A stretch of 64,000 nucleotides of DNA from Saprospiraceae bacterium (GTDB lineage Bacteria > Bacteroidota > Bacteroidia > Chitinophagales > Saprospiraceae), in NCBI GenBank assembly GCA_021739645.1, contig JAIPBL010000009.1, positions 1 through 64,000 of the forward strand, given 5' to 3'. The position numbers were made by a program, and so were the translations under genes. The notes under the pieces are model-generated. The model searched no databases. It was not told the origin of the DNA and worked only from the letters and a program-made list of their open reading frames with translations. Shown in pieces: positions 17,660-27,288 of the stretch. Within the stretch, counting starts at the first letter, position 1, and each line of letters opens with the position of its first letter.

Positions 17660-20600
17660 ATGAACAAAACCCTAATTCTTGTGTGCCTGCTCACTATTTG
17701 CGTTGCGAGTCCGGCCAAATCACAAACCATCACCCCAGCTCAAGTTGGACATGCCAGGCTGCTTGGCGTCACAAAGCCGCTCCGAGAAATGACGCCAAAG
17801 TTGGAACACCACAACAAAACCAGCAAAAAGGCAAAAGCTAAACTCAACCGACCTTCAGTTGCAAATTTTGCGCTGAACACACCGATGCCGCAAGAATTTT
17901 TGGCAACAGCACTGCCTCAAGGTGCCGACCCATTGGTCCAGAATAGTGGAAGCAGGTCGAGTGCTTCAATTCAGGTAGTTCCACAGCTTGTTTTTGATGG
18001 GATTGACGAAAATGATTCCGAGATTTATCCACCAGATCCAAGTGGATATGTTGGAACTAACCACTATATCCAATCAACCAATCATTTTGATGGGACTATT
18101 TTTGAGATTTTCGACAAAGATGGAAACTCTGTTTATGGGCCTGCGTCCACCGCTCCTTTTTGGGAGGACTTCAACATCACCGGCTTTGGTGACCCAGTAA
18201 TTGTTTACGATCAAGAATACGATCGTTGGTTGATTACTGAGTTCGGGCCGTTTGGAACCACCGTCTTTTTGGTGGCTGTTTCTGCCACCTCTGATCCGTT
18301 GGGGGCCTGGTATGCCTACGAATTTCAGGCACCTAATTTTCCGGATTACCCTAAGTATTCTGTCTGGAACAACTCCTATTTCATCACTTCCAATGAAGGA
18401 ACCGAAGACTTTATCCCGGTTTATGCCCTCAATCGTTCTCAAATGATTTCAGGTGCGCCAACCGCCGACATGGTCAGGTTGGATGCATTGCCCAAGTTTC
18501 AAGCTGCGGATGCATTCCAAGTGGCAACCCCGGTAAATTGGGATGGGACCAACCCGCCTCCTGCCAACGAACCAGGGTATGTTGTGCGTATTTACGATGA
18601 TGCTTGGGAAGGAGGACAGGATGGCGTTGAGCTTTGGCAAATAAATATTGATTGGGCAAACCCCAGCAACTCAAGTTCCACAGGGCCAATTTTTCTTGCT
18701 TCTGCACCATTTGATAGTAAAGTTTGCAGTGGCGGCATTTTCGATTGCATTCCGCAACCCGACGGTTCCACGCTGTCGGCGCTTGAACAGGTCGTCATGC
18801 ACCGTGCTTCCTACCGCAATTTCGGCACCCACGAGTCCATCGTGCTCAACCATGTGGTAGATGTGGACGGCAATAACTTAACGGGTATTCGTTGGTATGA
18901 GCTGCGGCGAACAGGTGGTGGTGATTGGGAGATTTACCAGCAAGGCACCTATACCCAGCCGGATGGCAACCATCGTTTTATGGGCAGCTTGGCGATGGAT
19001 TTGAACGGCAATATTTTAATGGCCTATTCCGTCACTGGACCAAATCAAATGCTCTCGCTTCGTTTGACCGGAAGGCTTGCCAACGATCCGCTTGGGGAAA
19101 TGACCGTGGAGGAATACGAGTTTGGAACTGGGCTTTCAATCAACCCGCTGAACAGGTGGGGTGATTATGCCAGCATGACGGTGGACCCAATCGACCAGCG
19201 CAGCTTCTGGTTTACTGGTGAGTACATGATGGACGATAACGCTTGGGGAACAAAAATTATGAAGGCTTTTGTCCAAAGGGATTCAAATGACATTGCACCT
19301 TCTGCCATTATCACCCCTAAAAATTCTGGCTACCTAACCAATGCAGAACCAGTGAAGGTGGCGCTCCGCAATTTTGGCTACAAACCAGCAGTTGATTTTA
19401 GTGTCAGCCTTGTTTTTAATGGCAATTTGCTTGCTACTGAAATGATTGCTGATACGCTTCAACCAGACAGTACTCGATTTCACACTTTTGCCCCGACGGT
19501 GGATATGTCAGTCATCGGGGCCTATCCTTTTGTCATCTATACTTCGTATGGACTTGACACCACTTTTATCAATGACACTCTGAGGGTTGTGGTGAAACAA
19601 CTTCCTCGGAACGATGCGGCCATCTTGGGCTTTGCAAATATTGGCTCACCAATTTGTGATACGCTATTGAGCACGACAATTACGCTGCAAAACCAAGGTG
19701 TTGACACCTTATTTTCAGCCATTATTAATTACCAAACCAACGGTGGCACCATTTTTACCATCAACTGGACTGGGGCGCTTCCACCAGGGGCAACAGAAGA
19801 AGTGCCCTTTACTACGGTTGAAGTAATGGGCGGGGACAACACTATTACCGCCTTTGTAGAGCTGCCAAATGGCATGGTTGATGAAAACCCAGCCAACGAT
19901 GAAAGTACCCGTCCGTTTACGATGATAACGATGGGTTCAGGTTTAGTGATGGAGCTGCTAACAGACGAATATCCTACTGAAACAACATGGGACCTTTTTA
20001 ATCAGAGCGGCGATGTGATTTACAGTGGAGGGCCATATTCCCAACAGATTACCTTGCACACGATTCCTATGTGTGTTGAAGAAGGCTGTTACATATTGTC
20101 CATTTACGATGAATACGGAGATGGTATGTTTTGGCCAGCTTCAGGCATCATGGGCAATTATCAAATTTTCAACGCCAATGGCCAGTTGATAACTAACCTT
20201 GCCGATGCGGGATTTGGCTTCCAAGATGACAACGATTTTTGCACAGATGGTACATGCGGGATTGAAATACTTGCCAATATCAGCTTTGAATCGGCGCCAA
20301 ATAGTAGCGATGGCTCTGTCATTTTTGATATCCAAAACGGTGTTAGCCCTTTCAATTACAGTATTGACAATGGTCTTACCTATCAAAGTACGCCCTTGTT
20401 TGCCAACCTCGCCGGCGGTGTATATTATGTTCAAATAACCGATGCAAGTGGTTGTCAAATGATAGATTCCATTGTCATTGGCTCGTGCACCCTTCAATCT
20501 TCGTTGGAAGTTACGCCTGCCACTGACTCCAATTCCAACGATGGGTCTATCGAAGTGACCGCGGTGAACGGCTATCCCCCTTACCAATACCGTCTGGTGC

Positions 20601-21001
20601 CTGGTAGTTTCCAATCATCTCCTCAGTTTGCAATGTTGGATGAAGGCGATTACACGGTCGAGATAGTTGATTCGTTAGGTTGCTCGAATGTTTTTGAGGT
20701 GACAATTGATGCCATCACCGGGGCTCACAGTGTAACTTTTGGAACTTCTGTGGTTATTTATCCAAATCCGACCGATGAAGCATTCAAAATAGAAGTTAGA
20801 ACTGAGGCGAACCTAGACGTGCTGCCAGTTAAAATTTTTGACTCAAACGGCAAGACGATTATGCACAACAGGCTTGTTTCCTACAATGGGACATTGGTGG
20901 CGAGTATTTCACTGAAATCTTTTCCATCCGGAGTTTATTATCTCCAGCTTTTTGATGAAAAATCTGGGTTGAACCAATTGGTACGAGTGGTGAAAAAATA
21001 G
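17660..21001 (+). CDS. Large T9SS type A cargo protein with SprB-like repeats
   Basis: 1113 residues from the ATG at 17660; this start gives a proper signal peptide (MNKTLILVCLLTICVASPAK-SQ), whereas an upstream in-frame ATG does not. The N-terminal ~500 residues read like a beta-propeller/exported-surface region (YDQEYDRWLITEFG, GSLAMDLNGNILMAYS, NRWGDYASMTVDP). CARDB-like segments follow around 540-770. Then come a DUF-like GVEE/LSIYDEYGDGM segment and two SprB-like repeats (about 867-1014: SDGSVIFDIQNGVSPFNYSI and NDGSIEVTAVNGYPPYQYRL). It ends with a sorting domain (VVIYPNPTDEAFKI to the end). SprB repeats are typical of Bacteroidota cell-surface adhesins. The exact ligand is unknown. Confidence 0.82.
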   Translation: MNKTLILVCLLTICVASPAKSQTITPAQVGHARLLGVTKPLREMTPKLEHHNKTSKKAKAKLNRPSVANFALNTPMPQEFLATALPQGADPLVQNSGSRSSASIQVVPQLVFDGIDENDSEIYPPDPSGYVGTNHYIQSTNHFDGTIFEIFDKDGNSVYGPASTAPFWEDFNITGFGDPVIVYDQEYDRWLITEFGPFGTTVFLVAVSATSDPLGAWYAYEFQAPNFPDYPKYSVWNNSYFITSNEGTEDFIPVYALNRSQMISGAPTADMVRLDALPKFQAADAFQVATPVNWDGTNPPPANEPGYVVRIYDDAWEGGQDGVELWQINIDWANPSNSSSTGPIFLASAPFDSKVCSGGIFDCIPQPDGSTLSALEQVVMHRASYRNFGTHESIVLNHVVDVDGNNLTGIRWYELRRTGGGDWEIYQQGTYTQPDGNHRFMGSLAMDLNGNILMAYSVTGPNQMLSLRLTGRLANDPLGEMTVEEYEFGTGLSINPLNRWGDYASMTVDPIDQRSFWFTGEYMMDDNAWGTKIMKAFVQRDSNDIAPSAIITPKNSGYLTNAEPVKVALRNFGYKPAVDFSVSLVFNGNLLATEMIADTLQPDSTRFHTFAPTVDMSVIGAYPFVIYTSYGLDTTFINDTLRVVVKQLPRNDAAILGFANIGSPICDTLLSTTITLQNQGVDTLFSAIINYQTNGGTIFTINWTGALPPGATEEVPFTTVEVMGGDNTITAFVELPNGMVDENPANDESTRPFTMITMGSGLVMELLTDEYPTETTWDLFNQSGDVIYSGGPYSQQITLHTIPMCVEEGCYILSIYDEYGDGMFWPASGIMGNYQIFNANGQLITNLADAGFGFQDDNDFCTDGTCGIEILANISFESAPNSSDGSVIFDIQNGVSPFNYSIDNGLTYQSTPLFANLAGGVYYVQITDASGCQMIDSIVIGSCTLQSSLEVTPATDSNSNDGSIEVTAVNGYPPYQYRLVPGSFQSSPQFAMLDEGDYTVEIVDSLGCSNVFEVTIDAITGAHSVTFGTSVVIYPNPTDEAFKIEVRTEANLDVLPVKIFDSNGKTIMHNRLVSYNGTLVASISLKSFPSGVYYLQLFDEKSGLNQLVRVVKK

Positions 21002-21029
21002 CGATGCAAGAATAGCTGCTAGGGCTAAT

Positions 21030-21075
21030 GGGAAGCGGTAGGCTGGCTAGGTAGCTGTCCATCGCTTCCCGTTTT
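21030..21075 (+). terminator. Hairpin terminator after the large T9SS gene
   Basis: GGGAAGCG at 21030-21037 pairs with CGCTTCCC at 21063-21070, followed by GTTTT. The rest of the gap to 21383 holds nothing else that can be named. Confidence 0.55.
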
Positions 21076-21383
21076 GAGAAACTTCGCACCCTCAAGACTC
21101 CTAGGTTGGACTTCTACAAGACAATTTGCCTAGATTTTTGCAGAATATAATCTCGACCAGTGAACATCGGAAGGCTTTTCCCTTTTCAAACTTTGCATAT
21201 TTGAGCTTTGAGTGAAAGTATCGGCAATGTCAAACAACTTAAAAACATTTCTATTGTTTTTGCGTACTGATTCAGTTATTTTTAACATCCTGCCCCAGCA
21301 TAAACCTTTTAACCCTAGGACTACGTGAATCAAAAATTGTGACTAAAAAGTCCAAAGTAGTCTAAACCATATATTTTAATAAA

Positions 21384-21710
21384 ATGGGAAATACCTCTCC
21401 TGAACACCAGCTAAATCTTGGGGAAATAACAATAGATTCTCAAGGAGCTGAAGCACTATTTTACTGCACTTTTCCAAGTGCCGGCAACCTTCAATTGATT
21501 TTGCAGGACGCATTAGGTCGGTCTGTCATGACGGAAGAATTTTCTGCGGATGAGACAACCAAAGGGTTGACTTTTGATGTATCCAATTTAAAGGCAGGAA
21601 GTTACCACGCTTGGATTTACATCAATGATTTGGTTTTTGTGAGGCATTTTAACCTGGAAAAAAAAGAAGAACAAGGGCTGATAGGTAGGTTTCGTTCTAT
21701 GTTCAAGTAA
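21384..21710 (+). CDS. Stand-alone sorting-domain-like beta-sandwich protein without signal peptide
   Basis: 108 residues. The pattern follows a T9SS type A sorting domain: a strand with ALFYCTFPSAGNLQLILQDA, GRSVMTEEF in the position of the usual 'G-K/R-x-V-x-x' turn, then LTFDVSNLKAGSYHAWIYIN and a final strand VFVRHFNLEKK. It has no N-terminal signal peptide, no upstream cargo domain and no YPNP motif. A basic tail (GLIGRFRSMFK) replaces the usual end. It may be a cytoplasmic relative or a detached sorting domain; this is inference. It converges with purC over 39 bases. Confidence 0.55.
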   Translation: MGNTSPEHQLNLGEITIDSQGAEALFYCTFPSAGNLQLILQDALGRSVMTEEFSADETTKGLTFDVSNLKAGSYHAWIYINDLVFVRHFNLEKKEEQGLIGRFRSMFK

Positions 21711-21749
21711 AAATTTCGAAAAGCTTTCTCCCTAGTGATGCAGCATTTT

Positions 21750-22709
21750 TCATTGCTTATTTCCCAACCATTGCTTGATATTTTCCTCGATTCTCCTTGA
21801 GATATCTGTTGAGTCAACCCTTTCAAAATCCCTTCCTGTTATCAGCTCGTACAGCTCGATGTAACGCTCCGATACCGATTCCACGAAAACGTCCGGCATC
21901 ATCGGCATGATGTCGCCTTCATGTCCTTGAAAACCGTGCGCCATCAGCCATTCTCGCACAAATTCCTTTGATAGTTGCTTTTGAATTTCGCCTTTTGCTT
22001 GGCGCTCTTCATAGCCATCTAAGTAAAAATACCGGGAACTGTCAGGAGTGTGAATCTCGTCTATTAAGTAAATGACGCCATCCTTTTTACCAAATTCGTA
22101 TTTCGTGTCAACAAGGATTAGGCCCTGCTTGGCTGCCATTTGTGTACCCCGGTCGAAAAGTGCCAAACTGTATTTCTCCATCAGCAAATAATCAGCCTCA
22201 CTAACAATCTTTTGGCGTATGATTTCTTCCCTAGAAATATCCTCGTCGTGCCCTTCGTCGGCCTTGGTAGCTGGTGTGATGATAGGGTGGGGAAAAGGGT
22301 CGTGCTCCTTCATCCCTTCAGGTAAGGCTATGCCGCAGAGTTCTCGCAAGCCAGACTTGTAAGTGCGCCACGCATGTCCCGTAAGATAGCCCCGCACGAC
22401 CATTTCTACTCGAAACGGCTCGCAACGGTGGCCAATAGCAACATTGGGGTCAGGTGTGGCAATGAGCCAGTTAGGGCAAATGTCACGGGTGTTTTCGAGG
22501 AAATGGGCCGCTATTTGGTTGAGCACCTGGCCTTTGTATGGAATGGGTCGGGGCAGGATATAATCAAAGGCTGAAATCCGGTCAGAAGCGACCATCACCA
22601 GCAAATCGCTGATGGAATATACATCCCTGACTTTGCCGTGGTAAACCCCTTGCTGGCCGGGGAAGTTGAAATCTGTGCGCCTAATGCTTCTTTTTTCGAT
22701 GGATTCCAT
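21750..22709 (-). CDS. purC: Phosphoribosylaminoimidazole-succinocarboxamide (SAICAR) synthase
   Basis: 319 residues from the ATG at 22709; an in-frame TTG at 22736 would add nine. The SAICAR synthetase fold is clear: [13 protein letters not shown] (ATP loop), [53 protein letters not shown] and [17 protein letters not shown]. The length and the C-terminal extension ([20 protein letters not shown]) match the long PurC of Bacteroidota. It joins aspartate to CAIR in de novo purine synthesis. No other pur gene is adjacent. Confidence 0.93.
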   Translation of the reverse strand: MESIEKRSIRRTDFNFPGQQGVYHGKVRDVYSISDLLVMVASDRISAFDYILPRPIPYKGQVLNQIAAHFLENTRDICPNWLIATPDPNVAIGHRCEPFRVEMVVRGYLTGHAWRTYKSGLRELCGIALPEGMKEHDPFPHPIITPATKADEGHDEDISREEIIRQKIVSEADYLLMEKYSLALFDRGTQMAAKQGLILVDTKYEFGKKDGVIYLIDEIHTPDSSRYFYLDGYEERQAKGEIQKQLSKEFVREWLMAHGFQGHEGDIMPMMPDVFVESVSERYIELYELITGRDFERVDSTDISRRIEENIKQWLGNKQ

Positions 22710-22768
22710 GCTTTTTTTGTTGTAATCTTTTGGCAAATGTAGGTATGAATTGGGATTTTTGGTGTCAA

Positions 22769-22808
22769 CAAAAAAGGCTCAACATGGGATGCCGAGCCTT
22801 TCTTTTTT
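22769..22808 (-). terminator. Hairpin terminator of the Nudix-like gene
   Basis: AAAAAAGGCTC and GAGCCTTTCTTTTTT form a stem around a 12-13-base loop with T-runs on both strands. It lies just after the stop of the gene at 22822 and before purC, so purC should have its own promoter. Confidence 0.75.
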
Positions 22809-22821
22809 GGAACAAAAGATT

Positions 22822-23259
22822 TTATAAATCCTTGACTGAGTTCCTATCGGTAACAATATCTTTCAGCTCTTTCAGCATTTCATATTGATGCGGAGCCACT
22901 CGCTTGAAGGCCTCTTTGATGGCTACGAAAGCACCTTTTTCAAGGGCATCATGACCCATCTGCTTGATTTGAACCTTGACATACTCGACATCTTCGACCA
23001 AAAGCGATTTGAGGGACGGGATGTCGTGCCAGTCACCTTCCACCGCTAAACCGGATTCCAACTGCCCATTGGACTGTTCCACGGGGTCGAGGGCGATGAA
23101 CTTGTCACCTTGCTCCAAAGGTATTGCCGTGGCTTGGCTGATTTGGTGGTTGGGCAGCTTCCAGTTGCCTTCTTCTTTTTCATGGTCTAGCATAAATACC
23201 TCAAGTCCCCGTTCCCGGATTCGATAGATAATCAAGCTAGCCGTTTTTGATAATTCCAT
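22822..23259 (-). CDS. Nudix-like protein lacking a Nudix box
   Basis: 145 residues from the ATG at 23259. The opening ASLIIYRIRERGLEVFMLDH and GNWKLPNHQI resemble the first strands of Nudix hydrolases of the Ap4A/NTP pyrophosphohydrolase type. The catalytic box (G-x5-E-x7-R-E-x2-E-E) is absent, replaced by AIPLEQGDKFIALDP. HDIPSLKSLLVEDVEYVKVQ and a helical C-terminus follow. It may be a non-catalytic relative or another fold; the assignment is weak. It is probably the last gene after proC on the minus strand (96-base gap). Confidence 0.45.
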   Translation of the reverse strand: MELSKTASLIIYRIRERGLEVFMLDHEKEEGNWKLPNHQISQATAIPLEQGDKFIALDPVEQSNGQLESGLAVEGDWHDIPSLKSLLVEDVEYVKVQIKQMGHDALEKGAFVAIKEAFKRVAPHQYEMLKELKDIVTDRNSVKDL

Positions 23260-23355
23260 AATCAAAAATTTTGTTGAGCGTGAAACAGGCGAATAGCAGT
23301 TTGGTTCTTGCTGCCGCAAAGAAAAGGGTTTTTTCAGGAAAAACAATTTCCAATT

Positions 23356-24156
23356 TTAATTGCCCAACTCCTTCGCTCGTTCAAAAGCGGCAACTGCGCC
23401 ACTCACAATATCCTGAAAAACAGCGTTTTGTGAGAATGAACTAAGCGCAGCTTCGGTCGTGCCGCCTTTTGAGGCCACTTTTTTTATCCACTCATCGCAG
23501 GTGAAATTGGATTGGTGAAATAAATCAATCGCCCCTTGAAAAGTCTGGCTAACAAGCAATTCTGCCTCAGAATCGTTGAAGCCAACCTCTTTTGCCGCCG
23601 AAATCAGGGCATTCATGAAAAACCAAACATAGGCCGGCCCGCTGCCCGATATAGCCGTGGCAGCATCAATCAGCGATTCGTTTTCAACGTACACCGTTTT
23701 TCCAGTGGTGTTCAGCAAGTTTTGAACCGTCACCAATTCAATGCGAGTAATCTCGTCCGTGGAGGTGAAGGCGGTCATGCCCATGCCGATTTGGGCTGGT
23801 AGGTTTGGCATTGCCCGAATTATTTTTTGAATACCCAATGCCTTAGCAATACTGCTCATTTTCACCCCTGCCATTATGCTCAGGAACACCTGCTGAGGGT
23901 CCACCATCGAGCGGATTTTTTCAAAAAGCACAGCGGAATCTTGCGGTTTCACGGCGAGAATGACGAGGTCGGCATGGGCAAGGCAATCCTCTGGGTGCTT
24001 GCAGATGGAACCGATGTCCAGTGCTTCCAACTCTGGCCATTTATCCTCAGATTTTTCTAAAATCATGAGGTCTTTCTTAGTGGTAATATGGGAACGGAGA
24101 AAGGCTTGAGCGTAGGTCAAACCCATGTTCCCGCCGCCGATGATGAGGATTTTCAT
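23356..24156 (-). CDS. proC: Pyrroline-5-carboxylate reductase
   Basis: 266 residues from the ATG at 24156 (MKILIIGGGNMG), which puts the Rossmann dinucleotide motif at the N-terminus as expected; upstream in-frame residues are not family-like. DLVILAVKPQD, IIRAMPNLPAQIGMGMTA and AISGSGPAYVWFFMNAL are the NAD(P)-domain end and the dimer/substrate signature, followed by ASKGGTTEAAL. It reduces P5C to proline in the last step of proline synthesis. Confidence 0.92.
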   Translation of the reverse strand: MKILIIGGGNMGLTYAQAFLRSHITTKKDLMILEKSEDKWPELEALDIGSICKHPEDCLAHADLVILAVKPQDSAVLFEKIRSMVDPQQVFLSIMAGVKMSSIAKALGIQKIIRAMPNLPAQIGMGMTAFTSTDEITRIELVTVQNLLNTTGKTVYVENESLIDAATAISGSGPAYVWFFMNALISAAKEVGFNDSEAELLVSQTFQGAIDLFHQSNFTCDEWIKKVASKGGTTEAALSSFSQNAVFQDIVSGAVAAFERAKELGN

Positions 24157-24338
24157 TGATAAAAGTAAAAGGTAAAAAGTGATTCCTGAAGGCAGGCACA
24201 ACAATTAGCAAGATTGAAAAGCACCCTTGCTTAAATGATTGGAATGCACCAATTGCAGGTGGGTAAACGGCCAAGCATTGCACATTTGTTTCAAAATCAA
24301 TGGTTTAATTACCGCTCAATGGCAAAATTTTGGATTGG

Positions 24339-24986
24339 CTATTCCTGAAAACCACTACTGCTGTCAGCTAGTTTCTTTTGAATAAACCCCTGCAAGACCT
24401 CCAAGCCTGTCGAAAAATGGCTGTTGTTGTTCACCACAATATCGGCATCCTGCATATACGGTTCGATGTACTGCTCAAAAGTTGGCAATACGTGTTTTTC
24501 GTAGCGATAAAGCACATCGTCAATCGGATAATTTCGCTCAATCTGGTCCCGTTTTATTCGGCGAATTACTTTGAGGTTTTCTTTTGCGTGCAGGAAGACT
24601 TTCAGGTCGAGCAGCCGCCTGATTTTTTTGAAATGAAAGACAAAAATGCCCTCGACGATGATGACCGGGGCGGGTTCAAAACGCAGCATTTTGGGGTTTG
24701 CCTTCTCGTTGTTGAACGTATATTCCAGTCGCTGGACTACCTCACCGGCCAGCAGTTGCTTTAGGTCTTCCCGGAATGACTTCTTGTCAATGGAGGTTGG
24801 CAGGTCAAAATTTTTCACGCCTGCTTCATCGGTGAGTTGCTGCTCACGTGGGAAATAATAGTCGTCTTGCGAGAGAATGCAGACTTCTTGGTTAGTAAAC
24901 GATTTACGCAGGGCTTTGATAAAGCTCGTTTTCCCACTTCCACTTCCACCAGTTATGCCAATTAAATATGGTTTCACGATTTGCAA
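24339..24986 (-). CDS. udk: Uridine kinase
   Basis: 215 residues. Walker A is IGITGGSGSGKTSF at residues ~8-21. LSQDDYYFP and NFDLPTSIDKKSF form the nucleoside-binding segment, and PVIIVEGIFVFH is the Walker B strand. RRIKRDQIERNYPIDDVLYRY is the lid. It phosphorylates uridine/cytidine to UMP/CMP in pyrimidine salvage. No ATG is available: TTG at 24986 or GTG at 24977 must be used. It is divergent from the outer-membrane gene at 25034, 47 bases apart. Confidence 0.88.
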   Translation of the reverse strand: MQIVKPYLIGITGGSGSGKTSFIKALRKSFTNQEVCILSQDDYYFPREQQLTDEAGVKNFDLPTSIDKKSFREDLKQLLAGEVVQRLEYTFNNEKANPKMLRFEPAPVIIVEGIFVFHFKKIRRLLDLKVFLHAKENLKVIRRIKRDQIERNYPIDDVLYRYEKHVLPTFEQYIEPYMQDADIVVNNNSHFSTGLEVLQGFIQKKLADSSSGFQE

Positions 24987-24994
24987 ATTGAATT

Positions 24995-25029
24995 TTTGGC
25001 AAAGTTATCAAAACCCGGTTTTAACTTTG
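24995..25029 (+). promoter_or_regulatory. Promoter of the outer-membrane gene, likely giving a near-leaderless mRNA
   Basis: TTTG at 24995-24998 and TAACTTTG at 25022-25029 are 23 bases apart. The -7 box ends 4 bases before the ATG at 25034, so transcription would begin at or next to the start codon. A second TAACTTTG on the minus strand (25000-25007) faces udk and lies 13 bases before its TTG. Confidence 0.5.
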
Positions 25030-25033
25030 ACCG

Positions 25034-25828
25034 ATGAAGATATTCCTATTAATTCCTCTTTTTTGCTTTGCCATTTCAGCCTCAGGCCAATACAGTGAAA
25101 TCACCCCGATTGGCGCTGGCATGGGCCATGCTACGGTGGGGTTGCAATCTCCGATTGCATTGTTCAGCAATCAAGCTGGGCTTGTTGGAATGAAAAAATG
25201 GGCTGTCGTGGCAGCAGCAGAGCAGCGTTTTTTATTGTCTGAACTACAAACTGTGGCGGTTGGCTTTGCTATGCCTACTCGCTCAGGCACCTTCGGCCTC
25301 ACGGCGCAAAGCTTTGGTTTTGAGGCCTTTAAGCAGCAAAAAATTGGACTTTCTTATGCCAGAAAGCTGTGGAGCACGCTCGCCGTTGGTGCGCAGTTCG
25401 ATTATTTTCATACTCGCATCCCAGAATACGGCAGCCGAGGTGTCCTCACCTTCGAGGTTGGGTTGCAAGCCAATATTTCAAAAAGTCTAGTAGTAGGCGC
25501 ACACGTGTTCAGCCCTGCACAGGTAGAACTCGCCGGGGGTGAAAACCTGCCTTCCATTTTTAGTTTTGGAATCACTTGGCAAGCAGCCGAAAGGTTGGTG
25601 GTCTGCACTGAACTTGAAAAAACTCTCGAATTTTCACCAAATTGGAAGACTGGCCTAAGTTACCAACCGGTAGAGTCGATTAGCCTTCGTGCTGGGTTCA
25701 ATACGGAACCTTCCATGCTTTTCTTCGGTGTCGGGTTTGCCTTCGGCAACGGACTCCAGGCGGATATGGCGGGCAGTTTCCACCAAACATTGGGCTTTTC
25801 GCCCACTGCTGGTGTCATCTGGAATTAA
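25034..25828 (+). CDS. Outer-membrane beta-barrel protein, PorV/PorQ-like
   Basis: 264 residues. The signal peptide is MKIFLLIPLFCFAISASG-Q. The mature start GAGMGHATVGLQSPIALFSN then QAGL is the pattern of the PorV/PorQ/UPF0164 group (x-G-M-G-x-A-x-V-x-L ... F-x-N-x-A-G-L). About twelve amphipathic strands follow to the end (TAGVIWN). PorV and PorQ are T9SS shuttle/assembly proteins, but distant relatives have other roles, so a T9SS function here is inference. Its stop overlaps the converging gene by 4 bases. Confidence 0.7.
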   Translation: MKIFLLIPLFCFAISASGQYSEITPIGAGMGHATVGLQSPIALFSNQAGLVGMKKWAVVAAAEQRFLLSELQTVAVGFAMPTRSGTFGLTAQSFGFEAFKQQKIGLSYARKLWSTLAVGAQFDYFHTRIPEYGSRGVLTFEVGLQANISKSLVVGAHVFSPAQVELAGGENLPSIFSFGITWQAAERLVVCTELEKTLEFSPNWKTGLSYQPVESISLRAGFNTEPSMLFFGVGFAFGNGLQADMAGSFHQTLGFSPTAGVIWN

Positions 25829-27288
25829 CCCCTCAACTCCTTCAGTTTTATTTCCAGCCAGGTTCGGTTAAAAATTGGCTCAGTCTTGCCAATGTCAGCA
25901 ACCAATTTTTGCAGGCCTTCTTCCAATTTTTGCTGCTTCGCAAAGTCCTGTTTGATTTTCAATTTGAATGCCCGCTGCGAAAAACGAATTAGGTTGAAAT
26001 AGCCCTTTTTTTGAAAATCAGTCAACGATTTGTTCCGTTTCACAAACTGGCTGAACGCATCTGCATGGGCCAGCAGTGCACCTTCTTCTTCCAAGTCGAA
26101 GTAGGTGCGAAGTAGCAGAGACTTTGCGTCGAGGTTGTACCGAAGGTCAGTGTATTCAACCTGTAAAAGAAGTGGTAGCACTTCCTCCGGCTTACCAACA
26201 TGGTAAAACCATGCAGCTAGGTTATAACTGTAAGCATTCCCCGCTACCGATTCTGCCAACATGGAACTGTATTTTTCTATAAAATCACGAACCCACGCCC
26301 GCTCTTCGAGGCGCAGCCCTGTGGTCACGATGTTTTTGTAGTGCCACTCCGGCAACACCCCGTCAACGAAGAGCAGTTGGCTGTCAAGTTGAAGCTGATA
26401 GAGCTTGAATATCTCACCTAAGAATTGTTGGTGACCATTGTTGATTTGCTGGATACAGAAGTTTTGGAGGTAATTGTAAAGGTTTTGGAGTTCCTCCCGG
26501 TCGAAATGGTTTTCGTGTTCCCGGATGGTGGCTTTGCAAACCGGGAATTGACTTAACTCATCGGTTTTGAGTAAAGCATAAAGTTGGAAGTAAACGTCAA
26601 TGGAGGGTGTTTGACGAATGGTTTCTGGCATTTCAATTAAAGCCTCCCGAGTCTTTTCAAAAAAGGCAAAGGCTGGCGGTGAGGTCTTCAAGAGGCGGTA
26701 GCGCTGGATGCGTTCACAAGCATCACGCAAGCTTTCCGATAGGTAATATCCATCCAAATAGGCTTGCTTTTCCTCCAAAAACTGCGTCTCGGTTCTCCCT
26801 AACTGCATTGCGATGGCATCTTGTTCCGTGGCGGTACGTATTCTTTTTTCATAAAACTGCGATGACTTGCCGTCGGCTTCGCTAGTTTCTACTGTTCGAT
26901 TTTCATTTTTTGACTCCCAATCCGTTTTTAGCTGGTTGGTTAGGTTTCGCTTGCGCAATTGACTGAAATACAGTGTTTTATCTTCCAATCTTCCTTCTTC
27001 GGCCAAGCTCTCCACAATTAGGAATTGCTCCAATAAACGGATGGAATAGGTAAAGATGATGGCCAATTGGGATTGCTGGTGGGGTTGGCCAGGGTTCAAT
27101 TTTTGAAAAATGAAAGTCCGCTCACATTTTTTATCAGTGAAATTGGGGTAAATTTCGCTCAGGTACTCGGCCAAAGCCCTAACTTGCAAATGCTTGTTGA
27201 AGTAGGGTGAATTGGCAAACTCCACGAATCGGGTCATTTCTTTTCGGGAAAGTGACGCCAATTGGACAATCAGTGGGTTGTTTTTCAT
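25825..27288 (-). CDS. Hypothetical all-helical protein, 487 residues
   Basis: Start chosen at the ATG at 27288 (MKNNPLIVQLASLSRKEMTR); the open frame runs further upstream but becomes AT-rich and hydrophobic. There is no signal peptide, membrane span or known motif. Composition is high in Leu, Glu, Gln, Lys and aromatic residues, with helix pairs such as LLEQFLIVESLAEEGRLEDK and NLYNYLQNFCIQQINNGHQQ, suggesting a tetratricopeptide-like helical solenoid. The opening 'R-K-E-x-x-R-F-x-x-F-x-x-S-P-Y-F-N' is seen in unnamed Bacteroidota proteins (from memory). Function unknown. Confidence 0.6.
   Translation of the reverse strand: MKNNPLIVQLASLSRKEMTRFVEFANSPYFNKHLQVRALAEYLSEIYPNFTDKKCERTFIFQKLNPGQPHQQSQLAIIFTYSIRLLEQFLIVESLAEEGRLEDKTLYFSQLRKRNLTNQLKTDWESKNENRTVETSEADGKSSQFYEKRIRTATEQDAIAMQLGRTETQFLEEKQAYLDGYYLSESLRDACERIQRYRLLKTSPPAFAFFEKTREALIEMPETIRQTPSIDVYFQLYALLKTDELSQFPVCKATIREHENHFDREELQNLYNYLQNFCIQQINNGHQQFLGEIFKLYQLQLDSQLLFVDGVLPEWHYKNIVTTGLRLEERAWVRDFIEKYSSMLAESVAGNAYSYNLAAWFYHVGKPEEVLPLLLQVEYTDLRYNLDAKSLLLRTYFDLEEEGALLAHADAFSQFVKRNKSLTDFQKKGYFNLIRFSQRAFKLKIKQDFAKQQKLEEGLQKLVADIGKTEPIFNRTWLEIKLKELRG

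Noticed and set aside
22822-23259. Confident Nudix hydrolase
   Set aside because: The Nudix box is missing, so only a weak Nudix-like call is given.
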